Of a DNA stretch of 64,000 nucleotides, positions 10,188-22,341 are shown in pieces (the first letter of the stretch is position 1; each line of letters begins with the position of its first letter). The stretch comes from Thecaphora thlaspeos (taxonomy: Eukaryota; Basidiomycota; Ustilaginomycetes; Urocystidales; Glomosporiaceae), in assembly GCA_900291925.1 (NCBI GenBank), contig UWYS01000014.1, positions 248,001 to 312,000 of the forward strand, given 5' to 3'. The translations under genes were made by a program, and so were the position numbers. The notes beneath the pieces were generated by a model. That model worked only from the letters and a program-made list of their open reading frames with translations, was not told the origin of the DNA and ran no database searches.

Positions 10188-12092
10188 TTACTGCTGCATA
10201 CCGTTGGCGGGCGCGGAAAAGTTGAAGCCGCCCTGGGGAGCGTTGAGGTCCGACTGGAAGGCAAATGCGCCACTCTCGTCGACCTGTGGGGCGCCGAGGC
10301 CGGTCTCCTGGTCCTCTTCGTCGGGGAAGTACTTGTCCATGATGTAGAAGCACTTCTTGTAGATTTCGAGGTTCTCGTGGTGCTGCAGGTTGTGGATCGC
10401 CACCATGCCGCCGCACTCCTCGATGTAGAGGGCGTACTGGTTGACGGCGCCGTCGCTGGCCGCGTCCTTGTCCATCTCGCCTACCTTGAGGATGTTCTCG
10501 AGGCCGTCGAGCGCAACCTGGATGATCTTGTTGTCCATGCCGGTGAGCAGGTCGCACAGCGGCTTGATGCATCCCTGCGAGACGAGGTAGCGGATCTGCT
10601 GCGGGTCCTGAAGGCCACCGCTGGTGGCGTTGCTGATGGCCCAGCACGCCTCCTTCTTCGTCTTGAAGTCTCCGTTCTGGAGGATGTCGATCAGCGGCGG
10701 GATGATGTTGGCGTCAATCACGGCCTGGATCTGGTAGGCGGAGCCAGCGGTGATGTTCGAAATCGTCCAGCAAGCCTCCTTGCGGATGCCTTCCCGCGGC
10801 GACGAGAGCAGCGAGAGCAGCGGCGGCAGCGCGCCAGACGCAATCACTACCTGGGTCTGGAGATCGTCTCCCGTGACAATGTTTCCAACAGAGCGGAGGG
10901 CGGGCGTCTGGACAGCGGTCGAGGGGTGGGTGAGCAGGTCCACCAGTCGTCGGACGACGCCCGACTCAATGACACCCTGGATCTTTTCGTTAGCTCCGTC
11001 GGACAGATATGAGATGGCCCAGCACGCATCGATCAGAACCTCGTCGTCGAGCGAGTAGATCAGCTTAGTGAGGACGGTCAGAGCAGGCGAGACCTGTCGT
11101 AGCATACAGCAGCGAGTGAGGATGAAGAGTGAAATGAAGTGAAGGGGCAGTCAGCATCAAGCGGGGAAAAAGAGAGACGATGAGAGCGTGATGAGGATGG
11201 AGGAGCTCGTCGCCTCGTCCAATGTCAACTCACGAGCTTCCAGTTGGGCTGCGGATTCTTGCCTCGGCAGAAGTTGCTGAGCGTCCATGTCGCGTTCCGG
11301 AGCATGCTGAGCTTGTGGTTTTCGTTGAGCAACGCCAGCAGGGGTCGGAGGGCGTTCTCCTTGAGGACAAAGTCGCGGAACTTGGGACTGTCACCGGCAA
11401 TGTTGCCGAGCGCCCAAACTGCCTGCTCGCGAACATCGAGCACCGGTGACGAGAGCAGCTCGATGAAAATCGGGACGGCACCCGAGTTGATGACAAATTG
11501 GGTCTGATCTGAGGTGCCCGAAGCGATGTTGGTCAGGGCCCAGGCAGCCTCGAACTGGTAGGTGGACAAGCAGATGTTTTGTTTTTTTTTTTTGAGAAGC
11601 CAGAGACGGTGCAGGGAGGTTCGGTGTGGTTAGCAGGCTAGCGTACTACCCGAGGTGGCAGGAGCCCAAGCACCTGCTTACCTGGATCATGCTGTGCGGG
11701 CTGCGGAGGAACTCGACGAAGCGGGGGACGACGCCGCACTTGATGACCTTTTCGATAGGCGGGTTCTTCTCCTTGGAGAGGAGCTTGCGGAACTTTGTGG
11801 TGCAATCGAGCTGCTTGTCGAGATTGTCGCTCATGACGCCCTCGATCATGACGGGGAGCTGCTCGTCGAGCTGGGCATCGAGAACGGCGCTGTTCGCCTC
11901 GTCGTCGTCTGAGTCGCCTCCGTCGGTGAGGTTGTCGACGAGGTTGCGCCTCTTTGCCATGGACTCCTCCCTCTTTTGCCTACGAATCTCGACCTGAGCC
12001 TCTTCCCTACGTCGGCGGAGCTCATCCTGCTTGAAGACGCCCTTGGCCTTAAAATTGTCCTGTCGCCTCGACAGATCGCGTGCTCCCGACAT
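10188..12092 (-). CDS. Importin subunit alpha (karyopherin alpha)
   Basis: Three exons, 12092-11682, 11554-11234 and 11093-10188, all joined in phase 0; predicted 545 aa, the usual family length. Residues about 1-55 form the importin-beta-binding domain, with a basic [25 protein letters not shown] stretch. Ten armadillo repeats follow, with the typical [71 protein letters not shown] and [12 protein letters not shown] signatures whose Trp/Asn arrays bind classical nuclear localisation signals. The tail has the acidic [10 protein letters not shown] segment used for CAS/Cse1 export. It carries NLS cargo into the nucleus together with importin beta. The start is fixed by [11 protein letters not shown] immediately before the IBB. 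Confidence 0.97.
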
Positions 12093-13385
12093 GGTGACTT
12101 TTCTGCTGCTAGTAAGAGGGAATGGAGCACAGCGGTGGTACAGACGGCTGCAAGGACAGGTGGGCGGTCTGACCTGGTGGCAGGTGTGTTGAGATCGGCG
12201 ATCAGGTCTCTCCCTTTCAATGCTCCTTGGGCGAGGGTATCGAAGGTACGTTGCGTGTCGAGCGTGGCCGTTTGGTCGCTCGAGTGCTGTAAGAACGATT
12301 TGACGGTGTGAAATGTGAAAAGGAGTGAGGGTGGGATGCAGGGTGGTGTTGGGTGTAGGTGGTGGTTGTGGTGTTGGTTGTGAAACGGCGCGGGTGTGGA
12401 GTCTGTCCGCTCGCCCCAGCCTTGCCCGCCGTGCGGTCTCTGCGTGTGTTGGAGTTTTTTCTTTTCTTTTTCTTTTCTTTTTCTTGTCTTTTCCGTTGCC
12501 CCTGCCTGCGAGCCGGCCACCAGCCCACCTCCCACCGCGTCGTCGTTCGCCCAACGCAAACGAAGAGTGGGGAATCGCGCGGGACCTAACCCACAGAGTC
12601 CTGCCGGGCGGGCCAGCCAACTTCTTGGCCAACGGGGTGTTGTTCTTTCAGCTCCTCGCGCTGCTCGCCTTCCCCCACTCGTGGGCGCCGGGCTTGTTGA
12701 CCGTTATCCAGCCTCCTCGCGCCTGACCTGCCCGCTTCTCTGCAAGGCCAGCAAAGGGGCAACGCACGGTGATCGATCTTTGCGGGAGCGGGCGAGCGTG
12801 ACGGCGGGGCGGATCTGTCGTGACTTTGGCGAGGGACGAGACGCTCGCCCAACAACATGTTTCTGTGACTTGAGAAAGCGAGAGCAGCCTTGGGTGTGAC
12901 TTTATCGTTCGGCGGAGGCAGGAGCTGTGCCACCTCACCGATCATGCGTCCCGGCCGAGTTGGCGCGCCCCAGCGAGGTTGCGGAGGAAGCAGAGGCGGG
13001 GTGGGCTCGCGGGTCTAAGGCGAAAAGGCCAAAGTCTGTGCACGGCGGCTTCCCGTCCACGGAAGCAGCCGACGTTATGGCGAGGCGGCCGTCGGGCAGC
13101 AGCGCCTCTCTCGCAGCCGGGCCAGGCCGACAGCAATGGACGCCCCGTGACCCTGCCTGCCTCTTGGCCCCGCCTTTCTGCTCGCAGGGCAGCCAAGCGC
13201 GCCGGGCAGCAGACCATCCTCCCTCTCGCACCTTGCCCTCCGCCGTCTACCTTGCATCCCCCACCTCTTGCCCGCCACAGCCACAGCCCATCCAGCACCA
13301 TCACCGTCGCCATCAGTGTCGCCAGACGTTCAGTCGCTGGTGCGCGCCCCTCTCGCTTCTTGTTCTCCGTCGGCTCCGCCCAGCT
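12093..13385. other. Divergent promoter region, importin alpha / GTP cyclohydrolase II
   Basis: 1.29 kb with no supported gene. A C/T-rich stretch with TTTTCTTTTC runs lies near 12448-12490. The frame of the downstream gene is open back to about 12927, with an ATG at 13077, but the residues there look like untranslated leader (CT-rich, no conserved block). Confidence 0.55.
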
Positions 13386-13790
13386 ATGCCGTTGGTGGCG
13401 CATAGCCCCTCGCCCGACCTGTCCACCATGCAGCCCCGCAACGCTTCGCATCACTTGGTCGGCGCCGGCGACCTCGAGGTCCTCGACATGCTTGGCGCCA
13501 TGCCATCGTCCTTCCCGCACTCGAGGCCTTCTAGCTACTCGGCCGCCGGTGCAGCCGCGTCAGCCTCGGCCTCGGCCCAGTCGAAATCGTCCAAGGCAAG
13601 GCCCCTCTCGACTCTAAATGCTCTCCGGCGCCCGCCCATCGACCCAATGGTTCTGGCGGCCAGCCTCAGCTCCGGTCCTCATGTCACTCGCCACCACTTT
13701 CATCACTCGTTCGGATCCGGCGAACAACATGCCAAGACCTCTAAACAGATGCCAGCCAGCCTGCGGGCTTCGCTCCAGAAGGACGAGGAG

Positions 13791-13826
<36 letters not shown>

Positions 13827-15848
13827 ACGTCCTCTTTGCGTCATCGCAAGCTCTCGGCCGCGAGCGGATCCTATGCCAACTGTGACATCGACGAGTTTGA
13901 CACCGACCCCGGGTCGTCTTCGGCCGCGGCGCTCAAGGTGGAGCCGGTGCCCGAGGTGACCGACGAGGACCGCGCCATGTACGCCAGCCGACAGGCTCCC
14001 CGCAGCGTGCGCATCCAGCGCGATCAAGAGAAGCTCGCGACGCTCCAGGCGGGAGCGACTGCGGAAGCTTCCTCGAGCACCCCCTCGACCTCGGCGAATG
14101 CCGCCGCAGCGGCCGCCAAGCAGGAGCAAACTCGTAGCGCGTCCGACATCCGCGCCAGCGACGAGCCGGCTCGACCCGAGCTGGCCAAGCAGCCTGGCAA
14201 TCTGGCCAACCAGGCTCTTCCTGTCGCTGCCAATGATCCGAACGCCGCCATCGCTAAGGCCCTCGACGAGCGCAAGGCTGCCGTCGTCGCTCACGCCACC
14301 CCTTCGCTCGGCTCGTTGCCCGCTCCCGGTATTGTCAGCGCGGCACCCAGCATCCCCACAACGCCCCTCAATCGACCCATCATTTCGTCAATCGTCCGTC
14401 CGCCCTCGCTCCAGGTGCGCTGCCACGCGCGCACCCGGATACCCACGCCGCACGGCGAAGTCTTCTGCCACCTTTACCGCAATAACTATGACGCAAAGGA
14501 GCACCTCGCTCTCGTCATCGACCCGGCCCAGAACGACGAGGAGAGTGTGGTGCTTGGCCAGGACGGTAGGCCGGTCAAGGAGACCAACCGACGCTACCGC
14601 AAGCGGGCGCTGCGCAGCAAGACGCTCGACGAGGTGTGGGGGCTGCAGGAGTCGGAAATGGAGAGAATCGTCCGCGGCGCCTACGTCGGAAGATTAGGAC
14701 CCAGCTTCCAAGTGCCCTCGCGTCCGGTCAATCGGGGACCAAAGGGCACTGCAGCTCATGATGAGGAGGACGACGAGCCGCCACTGGTCCGGATCCACTC
14801 GGAGTGCTACACCGGAGAGACTATTGGCAGCCAGCGGTGCGACTGCGGCGAGCAGCTAGACGAAGCAATCCGGCTGATCTCTCAAGGCTCCCAGCCGACC
14901 AAACGCACCGCCGCCGCCGCCGCCTCGCCCTCCTTGCGCCCTCTCGGCCACGAGCACGACCACGCTTCTCTTCCGCCGAGGGGCGTGGTTGTCTACCTGC
15001 GCCAAGAGGGGCGCGGCATCGGCCTGCTGGACAAGCTGATGGCCTACAATCTACAGGACATGGGCCACGATACGGTCAACGCCAACGTTCTTCTGGGGCA
15101 CCTGCCAGATGCGCGCAAGTACGACATTGCCAGCGCCATCCTGCAGGACCTGGGCGTTGACCGCTGCCGTCTGCTGACCAATAACCCAGAGAAGATGGAG
15201 GCTCTCGAGGCCGAAGGCGTCCATGTCAGCGAGCGCGTGGGCATGGTGCCGCGTGTGTGGAAGTACCGCAAGTTTGTCAGGGACAAGGCTAAGCGCACGG
15301 CCAAGGCAAAAGCGCGCGCAACCAGAAGAGCGGCGGCGACCAGTTCTAACGTCGACGAGCACCACAAGGTCCTTCGACGGGCGAAGGAGATCGACTCGAC
15401 TCCGCTCCGAGCGGCGCTTCACCATCGTCGGTCAGAACTCTTCTCTGCCGCCCACGGCGGCGTAGCCATGGATGCCAGCGTGATTTCTCAAGCGGCTTCA
15501 GCCTCGGAAGACGACGATCCCGTCTCGCTTGGTCTACGACACCAGGGCGAAGATGTCTTGCTCGACTCACAGTACGCTTCTCCCTCGCCATCATCGAGCG
15601 AGGACGAAGACGAAGACGAAGAGGAAGAGTACATCAATTCCGTCCTGCGGAAGAGCGGAGCGACCATGATAGGAGGTAGCATTACAAAGAGCGTAGAGCT
15701 GGAAAAGTACCTTCGGACAAAGGTCGAGAGGATGGGCCATTTGTTGACGTTGCCGGATGGAGTCAAGGAGGATGGAATGGCAGAGGCGGCGGCAGATGGG
15801 GAGGGGGAGATGATCTCCCAACCCAACTCGGGAGATGAAGCAACGTGA
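13386..15848 (+). CDS. GTP cyclohydrolase II with long N- and C-terminal extensions
   Basis: Single exon, 820 aa from the ATG at 13386 (13077 and 13428 are alternative in-frame ATGs). The enzyme opens the GTP imidazole ring in the first step of riboflavin synthesis. The catalytic core lies at about residues 340-630. It starts VRCHARTRIPTPHGEVFCHLY and includes the zinc site HSECYTGETIGSQRCDCG with three Cys. RGVVVYLRQEGRGIGL follows with the nucleophilic Arg/Tyr region, then NANVLLGHLPDARKYDIAS and LLTNNPEKMEAL. The first ~340 residues are disordered, with a polyglutamine run encoded at about 13790-13826. After the core, about 190 residues follow, basic then Ser/Asp/Glu-rich, with DEDEDEEEE at about 15602-15632. 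Yeast Rib1 is under 400 aa, so this protein is more than twice as long. An insertion of Thr/Ala-rich residues (TKRTAAAAAS) splits the core just before RGVVVYL. Confidence 0.9.
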
Positions 15849-16520
15849 CGAAGCGGGTCCGATGGAAAACATGGAATGCATAGTTTCTCAGCTTTTGTTT
15901 GCACGTCTTATTCAATCCAGAGTCTGTATCATGCAACGATATCGTACCTAGATCCAATACGAAACACACCTACTCTCCTAACTCGAACAATGCGCGACCA
16001 CCAAGCGGTGACATCGAGACGCTTTCGATTACTTCTTCCTGTGGATCTGTGGGGTTTTCTTCAAGAGTAACTTTTTTTTTTTTTTTTTTTTGTTGGTGAA
16101 CCTAACATCGGACCCTCGAAAGACATGACAAAGTGACAGTAACGACGACAAAGGTAGAGGCGAGATGGGAGAGAAAAAGAGAGAAAGAAAGACGTAAATG
16201 ACAAGCTTAGGGCCGTGGGGTGAGAGGGGGGAAAGGGGGTTGAAAGGTGGATTGGTTGATTCGGGTGCGTGAGAGAGGGGACAAACAAGGGTACGAAGAG
16301 GGAGAGATTCAGTCATAATTTCAACACGAGCGGAGAGCGCAAGACACGAGATGGGAGAGGGAGGGAGGGAGGAAAGTGGTGCGGGTCTTGGGGGTCCGTC
16401 TTGTGGAGAACGTCCCTCTATACAACAGCAGCGGCAGCAGCAGCAGCAGCAGCAGTAGCAACGGTGCTGGACCGGATTCCGTGGCAGAAGAAGGGGAGGG
16501 AGGATAGGGGGAGACCGCGC
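15849..16520. other. Convergent 3' region with T20 tract and CAG microsatellite
   Basis: Lies between two convergent genes. It holds a run of 20 T at 16072-16091 and an imperfect CAG repeat at 16425-16456. No gene is supported; 3' untranslated regions are expected. Confidence 0.7.
16072..16091. repeat. T20 mononucleotide run
   Basis: Twenty consecutive T in the convergent 3' region of the GTP cyclohydrolase II and phosphatase genes. Confidence 0.93.
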
Positions 16521-18455
16521 TTAGTACGATTGCTGTGTGATGCGGGCCGGCGGCGACTGGTGCTGCAGCATGCTGCGGCGCTTGTTCTTGGCCATCTCCT
16601 TTTTCAGTGCGGCGCCGTCCAGAGGCTGTCGGAATGCAGAGAGAGGGAGCACACGAGGGGAGTCGTCAGCCACACGAGTCTCTTGGACGGATTCGAGGCA
16701 CAGCTGTGGACGGCCGTGTGTGATGCTCGCCTTTAGTAGCTCGAAAGCGCACAACAGATCCTCGGACACGCTCATGACCGCGCCGAAGTTGTCAAATTCT
16801 GAGGTCGACGAAGGGCAAGCGAAACGCCGGGAGGGAAGGCCCAGCAACATGTGCGTCAGCAGGCAGAGAATCGGAGAGGACATGCCGAGAGATCTTGACC
16901 ACGCGCAACTCACCTCCACAGTAGTTTGGCGCGCTAAAGATGGTCACCAGCGTCCGCTCATTCCAGAACTCGTAGCCATCCTCAACCACCATGTGGGCGC
17001 GGCAGATTAGGTCAAAGTCGTACTGCGCCAGGAATTGCTGTATCACGGCTTTGCCAAAGCAGTAGCTGACGCCACGCTCGTTGTCCTCCCAATCCAGCGC
17101 CGTATCCGACGGGTCGGACCAGAGCAGGTCGTTGAGCAGGCCGTAGTCCGGGACGTCGGTGGGCCTCTCGATCCGTCGGATGTCGTCCATGTTGGAGAGC
17201 GACGGCGAGAGGCCGCCGTGAACGCAGAAGATCTTGGACGCCACCACGGCGGCGATCGGGAGTGTGTTGAACACGTCAATAAATGTTTTCCAGATCTTGA
17301 TGTTGACTCGCCTCTTGCACTCATCGTAGAATCCGTACACTGTGCAAGAATGAAAGGCGTCCGGCGAGAAGGCCAGAGAGAGAGAGAGGGAGGAGGGTCA
17401 GCTGGGTGCGAAGCTCGCGGCAAAGTACTCGCAGGTAAGGTTCGGGCAGAGCATCTGAACGCACCTCTCGTGACGTTGGCGCACTCGTGGTTGCCACGCA
17501 GCAGGAAAAAGTTCTCCGGGTACTTGATCTTATAACAGAGCAGCAGCAGGATCGTCTCGAGGCTCTGCTTGCCGCGGTCGACGTAGTCGCCGAGGAACAG
17601 GTAGTTTGCGCTCGGCGGGAAGCCGCACATCTCGAAGAGCCGGAGGAGGTCGTGGAATTGTCCGTGGGTGTCGCCGACGATCTTGACGGGCGGGCTGAGC
17701 TCGATCAGCGTCGGCTGGCATAGGAAGACCTCTCGCGCCGCCTGGCAGACGGCCGTGATTTCGGCGTTCTTCAGCGCCGGCTTCGGGATCTTGCCCGAGT
17801 AGCCCGCCTCGAGCAGCCGCGAGATCATGTCGTCGATGTCAAAGGTCCGCACCTGGTCGCCGCCGGTCTGAGACGCCGACGTGCCCGCGTTGGACCGGCC
17901 CGCCCCCGTCGAGCTCGCTGAGGCCGACATGCTGCCAGCCATCGGGTTGGCCAGAATGGTCTGCGTGGTCGGGATGCCCTGTGGTGCCTGTGTCGACGAA
18001 CCCGACGACGTCGGGCGTTCGGGGATGGCGCCGGAAGCCGCGATGCACTCGCTGTTTGATTCGTCACGCCTCATGGACCGCGAGACGAGTGGGCTGCCAG
18101 GCAGCACTCCGTTCTCTCCGTTCTGTCCCGAATCGCTTGCCGATAGGCCTCCGACGACGTTTTGCGCAGAGGGAGATGGCGATGGCAGCGGCGATTCGTG
18201 CCGGCTGACGCCACCCCTCTTTTCGATCTTGGCCGGTCCCGAGGCACCATTGCTCGGGCCGATGCTGGAGCCGTGCGCTGTGCTGTTCCCGTTCTCATGG
18301 TTGGCGATCGAATCTTTGCTCTTGGCCCGCGAGAGGGGGCCGTCTCCGGCGGCGCTCTGTCCATGGCCTGCCTCCTGCACGTCGTTCTCCAGCAACTTCG
18401 ACTTGCCCTTTTTCGACGAGCCGCCGCCGATCATCTTCCCGAGGTTCTTAAACAT
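16521..18455 (-). CDS. PP1/PPZ-type serine/threonine protein phosphatase
   Basis: Exons 18455-17465, 17339-16914, 16798-16731 and 16625-16521; predicted 529 aa with all introns removed. Residues 1-215 are Ser/Gly-rich and disordered, starting [18 protein letters not shown]. The catalytic domain follows, with the metallophosphatase signatures GDTHGQF, GDYVDRG and LRGNHE, then HGGLSPSL, the DLLWSDP block and SAPNYCGEFDN across an intron. The long disordered N-terminus plus PP1-like core fits the PPZ class, which controls salt tolerance and cell-wall stress in fungi. However, the N-terminal Gly used for myristoylation in yeast Ppz1 is not at position 2. The last intron (16626-16730) would use a GC donor (AAAG|GCGAGC). 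If retained it adds 35 codons without a stop. Without it, the core ends [23 protein letters not shown], closer to the family. Confidence 0.93.
16626..16730 (-). other. Candidate optional GC-AG intron of the PPZ-type gene
   Basis: 105 bp (35 codons). The donor is GCGAGC after AAAG; the acceptor is CCGACAG after a pyrimidine-rich stretch. No stop codon occurs in the frame, so both spliced and retained forms are translatable. Confidence 0.6.
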
Positions 18456-21324
18456 GGTCGTGCGCCTTGGCCTTGTGGGCGAGAGACCGATCCAAACTCT
18501 GCTCTGAAGGCGTCGTTGCGCCTGGCCTTCTTCCGCGAAAGCTGCTGTCTGTGTTCAAACGCGCGCGGATGTGGTTTTCGCAGCTAGGTCGCAGAAGAGA
18601 GGCAACAGCAGTCGCGTTCCCCGATCGAGGTGAGTGGAAGGCTGCGTCGGTAAGGTACGGATCAGGCCGCCAAAGTGCAAGCGTTCGTCCGATGAGAGAG
18701 GGCTGGCCTAAGAGAGGGCCGAAAGCGCGGGCGTCTGGGCCTGTGTTTTAGATGGGAGAAAGCACAAGATGATGCTGGGACGAGCCACGAGGTTATGGCA
18801 GCCGGCTGCAGGACCCTTTGTGGAATCAGGTACTGAGACGGGTGCCGACGCGGCGTCTGGGTAGGAATGTCAGAGAGACCAAGAGAGCGAAGCAGAGACA
18901 AGCTGGTGAGACGGAGAGGGCACGGCGGAGCTGAGCGATTCCGTTGTGCAAATGGTGGGCAGAGGTCGACGCGATGATCGGAAGCCAGCGGAAAAGGGGC
19001 GCTGCAGATGGGCTGGAGAGAAAGTTGGAGTGGGCTGCGGTGGGCAAGCGTCAAGATGGTAGTAGAGCAGTGTTAGCGAAGCGTTGTGATGGATCGAGGG
19101 TGATGGTGGTGGTGGCGGTGGCAGTGTTGGCACTAAGAGGGAAGAAGACGATTCGGCTGTGCCGGTGACTTGTGCGTGTGTGTGGTGTGATGTGTGTGAT
19201 GGCTGGCGTGTGTTCGAGCGACGGACCAAGCGGCCCTCGACCGCGGGTGACCCGGCGCAGCCCACAGCCCTGCGCTGGGCCTCGTCTGGCAGAAAAGCTG
19301 CGCGGCCAAAAGGAGCGGGCTAGGCAGGCAGGCTGAGGGCCAGGCCGCGGTCGGGTCGGCGTTGTGGAGATGACAGCCTACAGTCGTGGGCAGATCAATT
19401 GAGACGCGGCGCACAGAGCCAAGAAAGAGGGGGCCAGCAGCAGCAGACAGCAGCACAGCAGCACAGCCTGGCCGCGCCGGCATCCTGCCAGAGAGGCGGC
19501 CTCGACAACCAATGAAGGCGGCACGTCGGCCCTCGCCCACCCACCAAAAGGGTGCCCCACCAAGAAGAAGGCGCATCTCCTTGGTCCCTGTTGCTCCACC
19601 CACCTTCTTGGTCCGGGGCCAAAATGAGGAACGCAGAGCCTTCCCGTCATATCACCGACCGCGCGCTACTCTCGTGGACCTCTTCCGTCGGTGCGTGCTT
19701 CTCTGTTTGTGTTGCAGCCAGCGTCACGGCTTGATGGAGCCAGGTCCCGAAACCCTCGCTACGCCTCGCCACGCCTTCACGCCGGTGGTCTTGCTGTAAG
19801 AGCAAGCTCGGCCTGAATGGACGGGCCGGGCCGTCTGGCTACGGGAGCCAAGGAAGAGCGTCTTGGCTTGGCCTTGCCCCCGGCAACTCTATCCATCACC
19901 TCGACCTAGCTGTAGCTACCTCCTGGTCCGTTTTCCCGTGGGGCCGAGGAGGCTGAAATGAGCTATTCGAGAGCCGCAATGCCGACCACGTCCTTTTCGA
20001 CGCTTGCCTGCAGGTCAGAATTCGTAGATTATTGAAGTGCCGGCCAACTATCAAGTCAGGCCTGCAGCGACTAGCGCTGCAATCAGAGGCCTTCCATGGG
20101 CGCTGCGCTAGCTCTGTCTGAGACCACCTACAGTACAGTCTGGCAGCTGCCAGCTCACTCTCTGTGAGAGCCGCCTTGGTGATACAGTATGAGGGAGATT
20201 TGCTTCACGTCAAAAGAAGAAACCAAGCGCGAGGTCGTGTGATGGCGGGGTCGGATGATGAGCACCAAAACAGAGAGACTTCTTAGTCCACTTGAAAGGA
20301 ACAGCGAGACAGCGCGGGACTGGACCCAGCCCCTCTTATGTACCTTGCTTGCGCTACAGTACGCGGTGTTGGAAGATGCTCTCGTCAAAGCAGCGCCGGC
20401 GGCAAGCTCGTGAGGATTCATGCAAGGTCAGAAAGCAGAGTGTGGAAGAAGGCCTCTCGAAGCTATCTGACGGTTGAACGGTCTCAACAGCAAAGGGTGT
20501 TAGCAGGCGGAAGGGGTTCCGTCCTCTCCGATGTCGGGCAGGTGGGAGCTGGGACGGTCAGCATCCGTCTGCTCTCCATCCACAGACGGCAGGCGGAGAC
20601 ATCATCCCTCTTGCCGTACCGAACGCCTCGCCATGCCGCTGTTCGGACGGGACCCGCCGACCGGCCCGACGCTGAGTCTCGGGGTCCGCACTGCACGCTG
20701 TGACGTGGTCGGGTCCAGTCTCCAATTCGAGGGTCGTCCCCGCTCTTGAAAGCGCGCATGAGCCGGCACCGTCCGCGAGCTGAGCAGGCAGAATGGGACC
20801 GGCGGCTGTTTGACAGCAAAGCTCGCGCCGTCCGATGAAGTAGACGACAGCCACGATCAGTCAGGGTACCAAGTACCTACACCGATCTCAGACAACGGCA
20901 CCTCGGCTTGCGGCCGCTGCTGGTTCCATCGGCAGCAGCTCTCAAAAACGCCTGGCAAGCATCTCGACACCATCTCCGCCGGATGGCTGAGCTTCCCCTT
21001 TGCTTTGCCGCAAGATCTGAACATCGTCTTCGCCAACGCCGACGCCACACAGGGCGACGGTTGGGCAAGTGAGGGGAGCGAATGCAATCCATCACAATCG
21101 AAAAGTGTCTTTGTTCGTTGGATTTTTGGGTGGTGGTGTCATGCAAAGACGCCCCCAGCGGCTCCTTTCTCCAAGTCAAAGAGATGCGAGCAGGTAGAGC
21201 GCCGGGGCAGCGTCGTCGGTAGGCCTAAGTGTTACAGAGATGTGTGGGTGTGTGCGCGTACGAGGGACAGTGGATATGCCGAGAACCGAAAACCGTCAAA
21301 AGGGATCTTTTGAGAGGACCCTTT
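18456..21324. other. Long non-coding interval, 2.87 kb, between PPZ-type gene and RPL30
   Basis: No conserved protein block, tRNA or rRNA was recognised on either strand. The first 800 bp are purine-rich on the plus strand, hence pyrimidine-rich on the minus strand, consistent with a long leader of the minus-strand phosphatase gene. The remainder has mixed composition. Confidence 0.5.
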
Positions 21325-22341
21325 TTAGGCCTGGACGGTGCTGAGCAGGTCAGAGTCACCAGCGTCGAGGACGGTCATGACACTGTAGTGGAAGAGAAGA
21401 GCAGTAGAGGGGAAAGAAAGGGTCATGGTCAGTTATCTGCATGCTGACAGAGGAAGTTGTGTTGCGTCTTCATCAATTCGGCAGCTGCGTGCCAGGAGTG
21501 CTACATCTAGCCAAGCCGTGCCGTGCCGTCTATCCACTGCCTGTCACCGGAAATGGCGGTGCCTCAGCGCGCCTTCTCCAGGTAGGCCAAACGGTCCAAC
21601 GCACGGCGTGCACTCGTGCTTATGCTCCACCATCACCCAGGCCGTGCTCCCCAACACGTTGTGACTGGCATCACAAGGAGAAGCGACCGGCCTCGTTTCC
21701 CCGCCATCCAACTGCTCGCCTTTCCGGCCTGGCTCAGGATCGGGATCGGAGCTTCTGTGGCAGCAAAAGCTCCGGGCCATCGTCGTGAAGCGGGCGGAAA
21801 AGAGCGACTAAGAGTCCCTGCGTCTCGGAAACTTTCGATCTCTCTGCCACAACACATCCGCCAATCCTTCCGTTCTAGCCTTTCCTTTCCTCCTTTTCCA
21901 CTCCTCGTGACGTTCGCAGCGTTCCGGCGTGCGTGACAAGCGGATGCGGCCGGCTGGCGGTGGCTGGCTGGCTGGGCTAGCTGTTTGGCAGGCGCTTTGT
22001 AGCATGCGGCTGGCTGGCTGGCCGACCATAAGCTCTTCATGAACACCGAGAGATACTAACCCAACGCGGAAGAGCTTTCCGGCGGCGGTTCCGAGGGCGA
22101 CGTTGGAACCCTGGAAGTGGTGAACGCTGGTCTTGCTGAGCATCGCGTAGTACTCGATCTCCGACTTGCGGAGGGGAGGGGTGTTGGCCGAGATGAGGAT
22201 GAGCTTGGCCTTGCCGTTCCTCATGCTCTTGAGGGCGCTCTTAAGGCCAAGGTTGACCTTACCCGACTTCATGACGAGCTGAAGCTTCGAGTTGATGTTG
22301 TCCTGCGAGGACCTCTTCGACTTCTGGACGACGGGAGCCAT
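21325..22341 (-). CDS. 60S ribosomal protein L30 (eL30)
   Basis: Two exons, 22341-22061 and 21382-21325; predicted 112 aa, normal for eL30. Exon 1 encodes [20 protein letters not shown], then the family blocks [36 protein letters not shown] and [22 protein letters not shown]. Exon 2 supplies [18 protein letters not shown] and the stop. The GTTAGT donor and ACAG acceptor restore the frame exactly (GG plus T). The intron is 678 bp, several times longer than other introns here. Structural component of the large ribosomal subunit; some eL30 proteins autoregulate their own splicing by binding a kink-turn in the transcript, which could be examined here. Confidence 0.95.
21383..22060 (-). other. 678-bp intron of RPL30
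   Basis: No protein-coding content. A TTGATGAAG word on the minus strand near 21468-21476 resembles a box C, and a CTGA lies 45 nt further on. The spacing and lack of a closing stem make a snoRNA call unsupported. Confidence 0.7.

Noticed and set aside
21428..21480. Box C/D snoRNA in the RPL30 intron (TTGATGAAG...CTGA on the minus strand)
   Set aside because: The box C starts with T instead of a purine, spacing is only about 45 nt and no terminal stem pairs.
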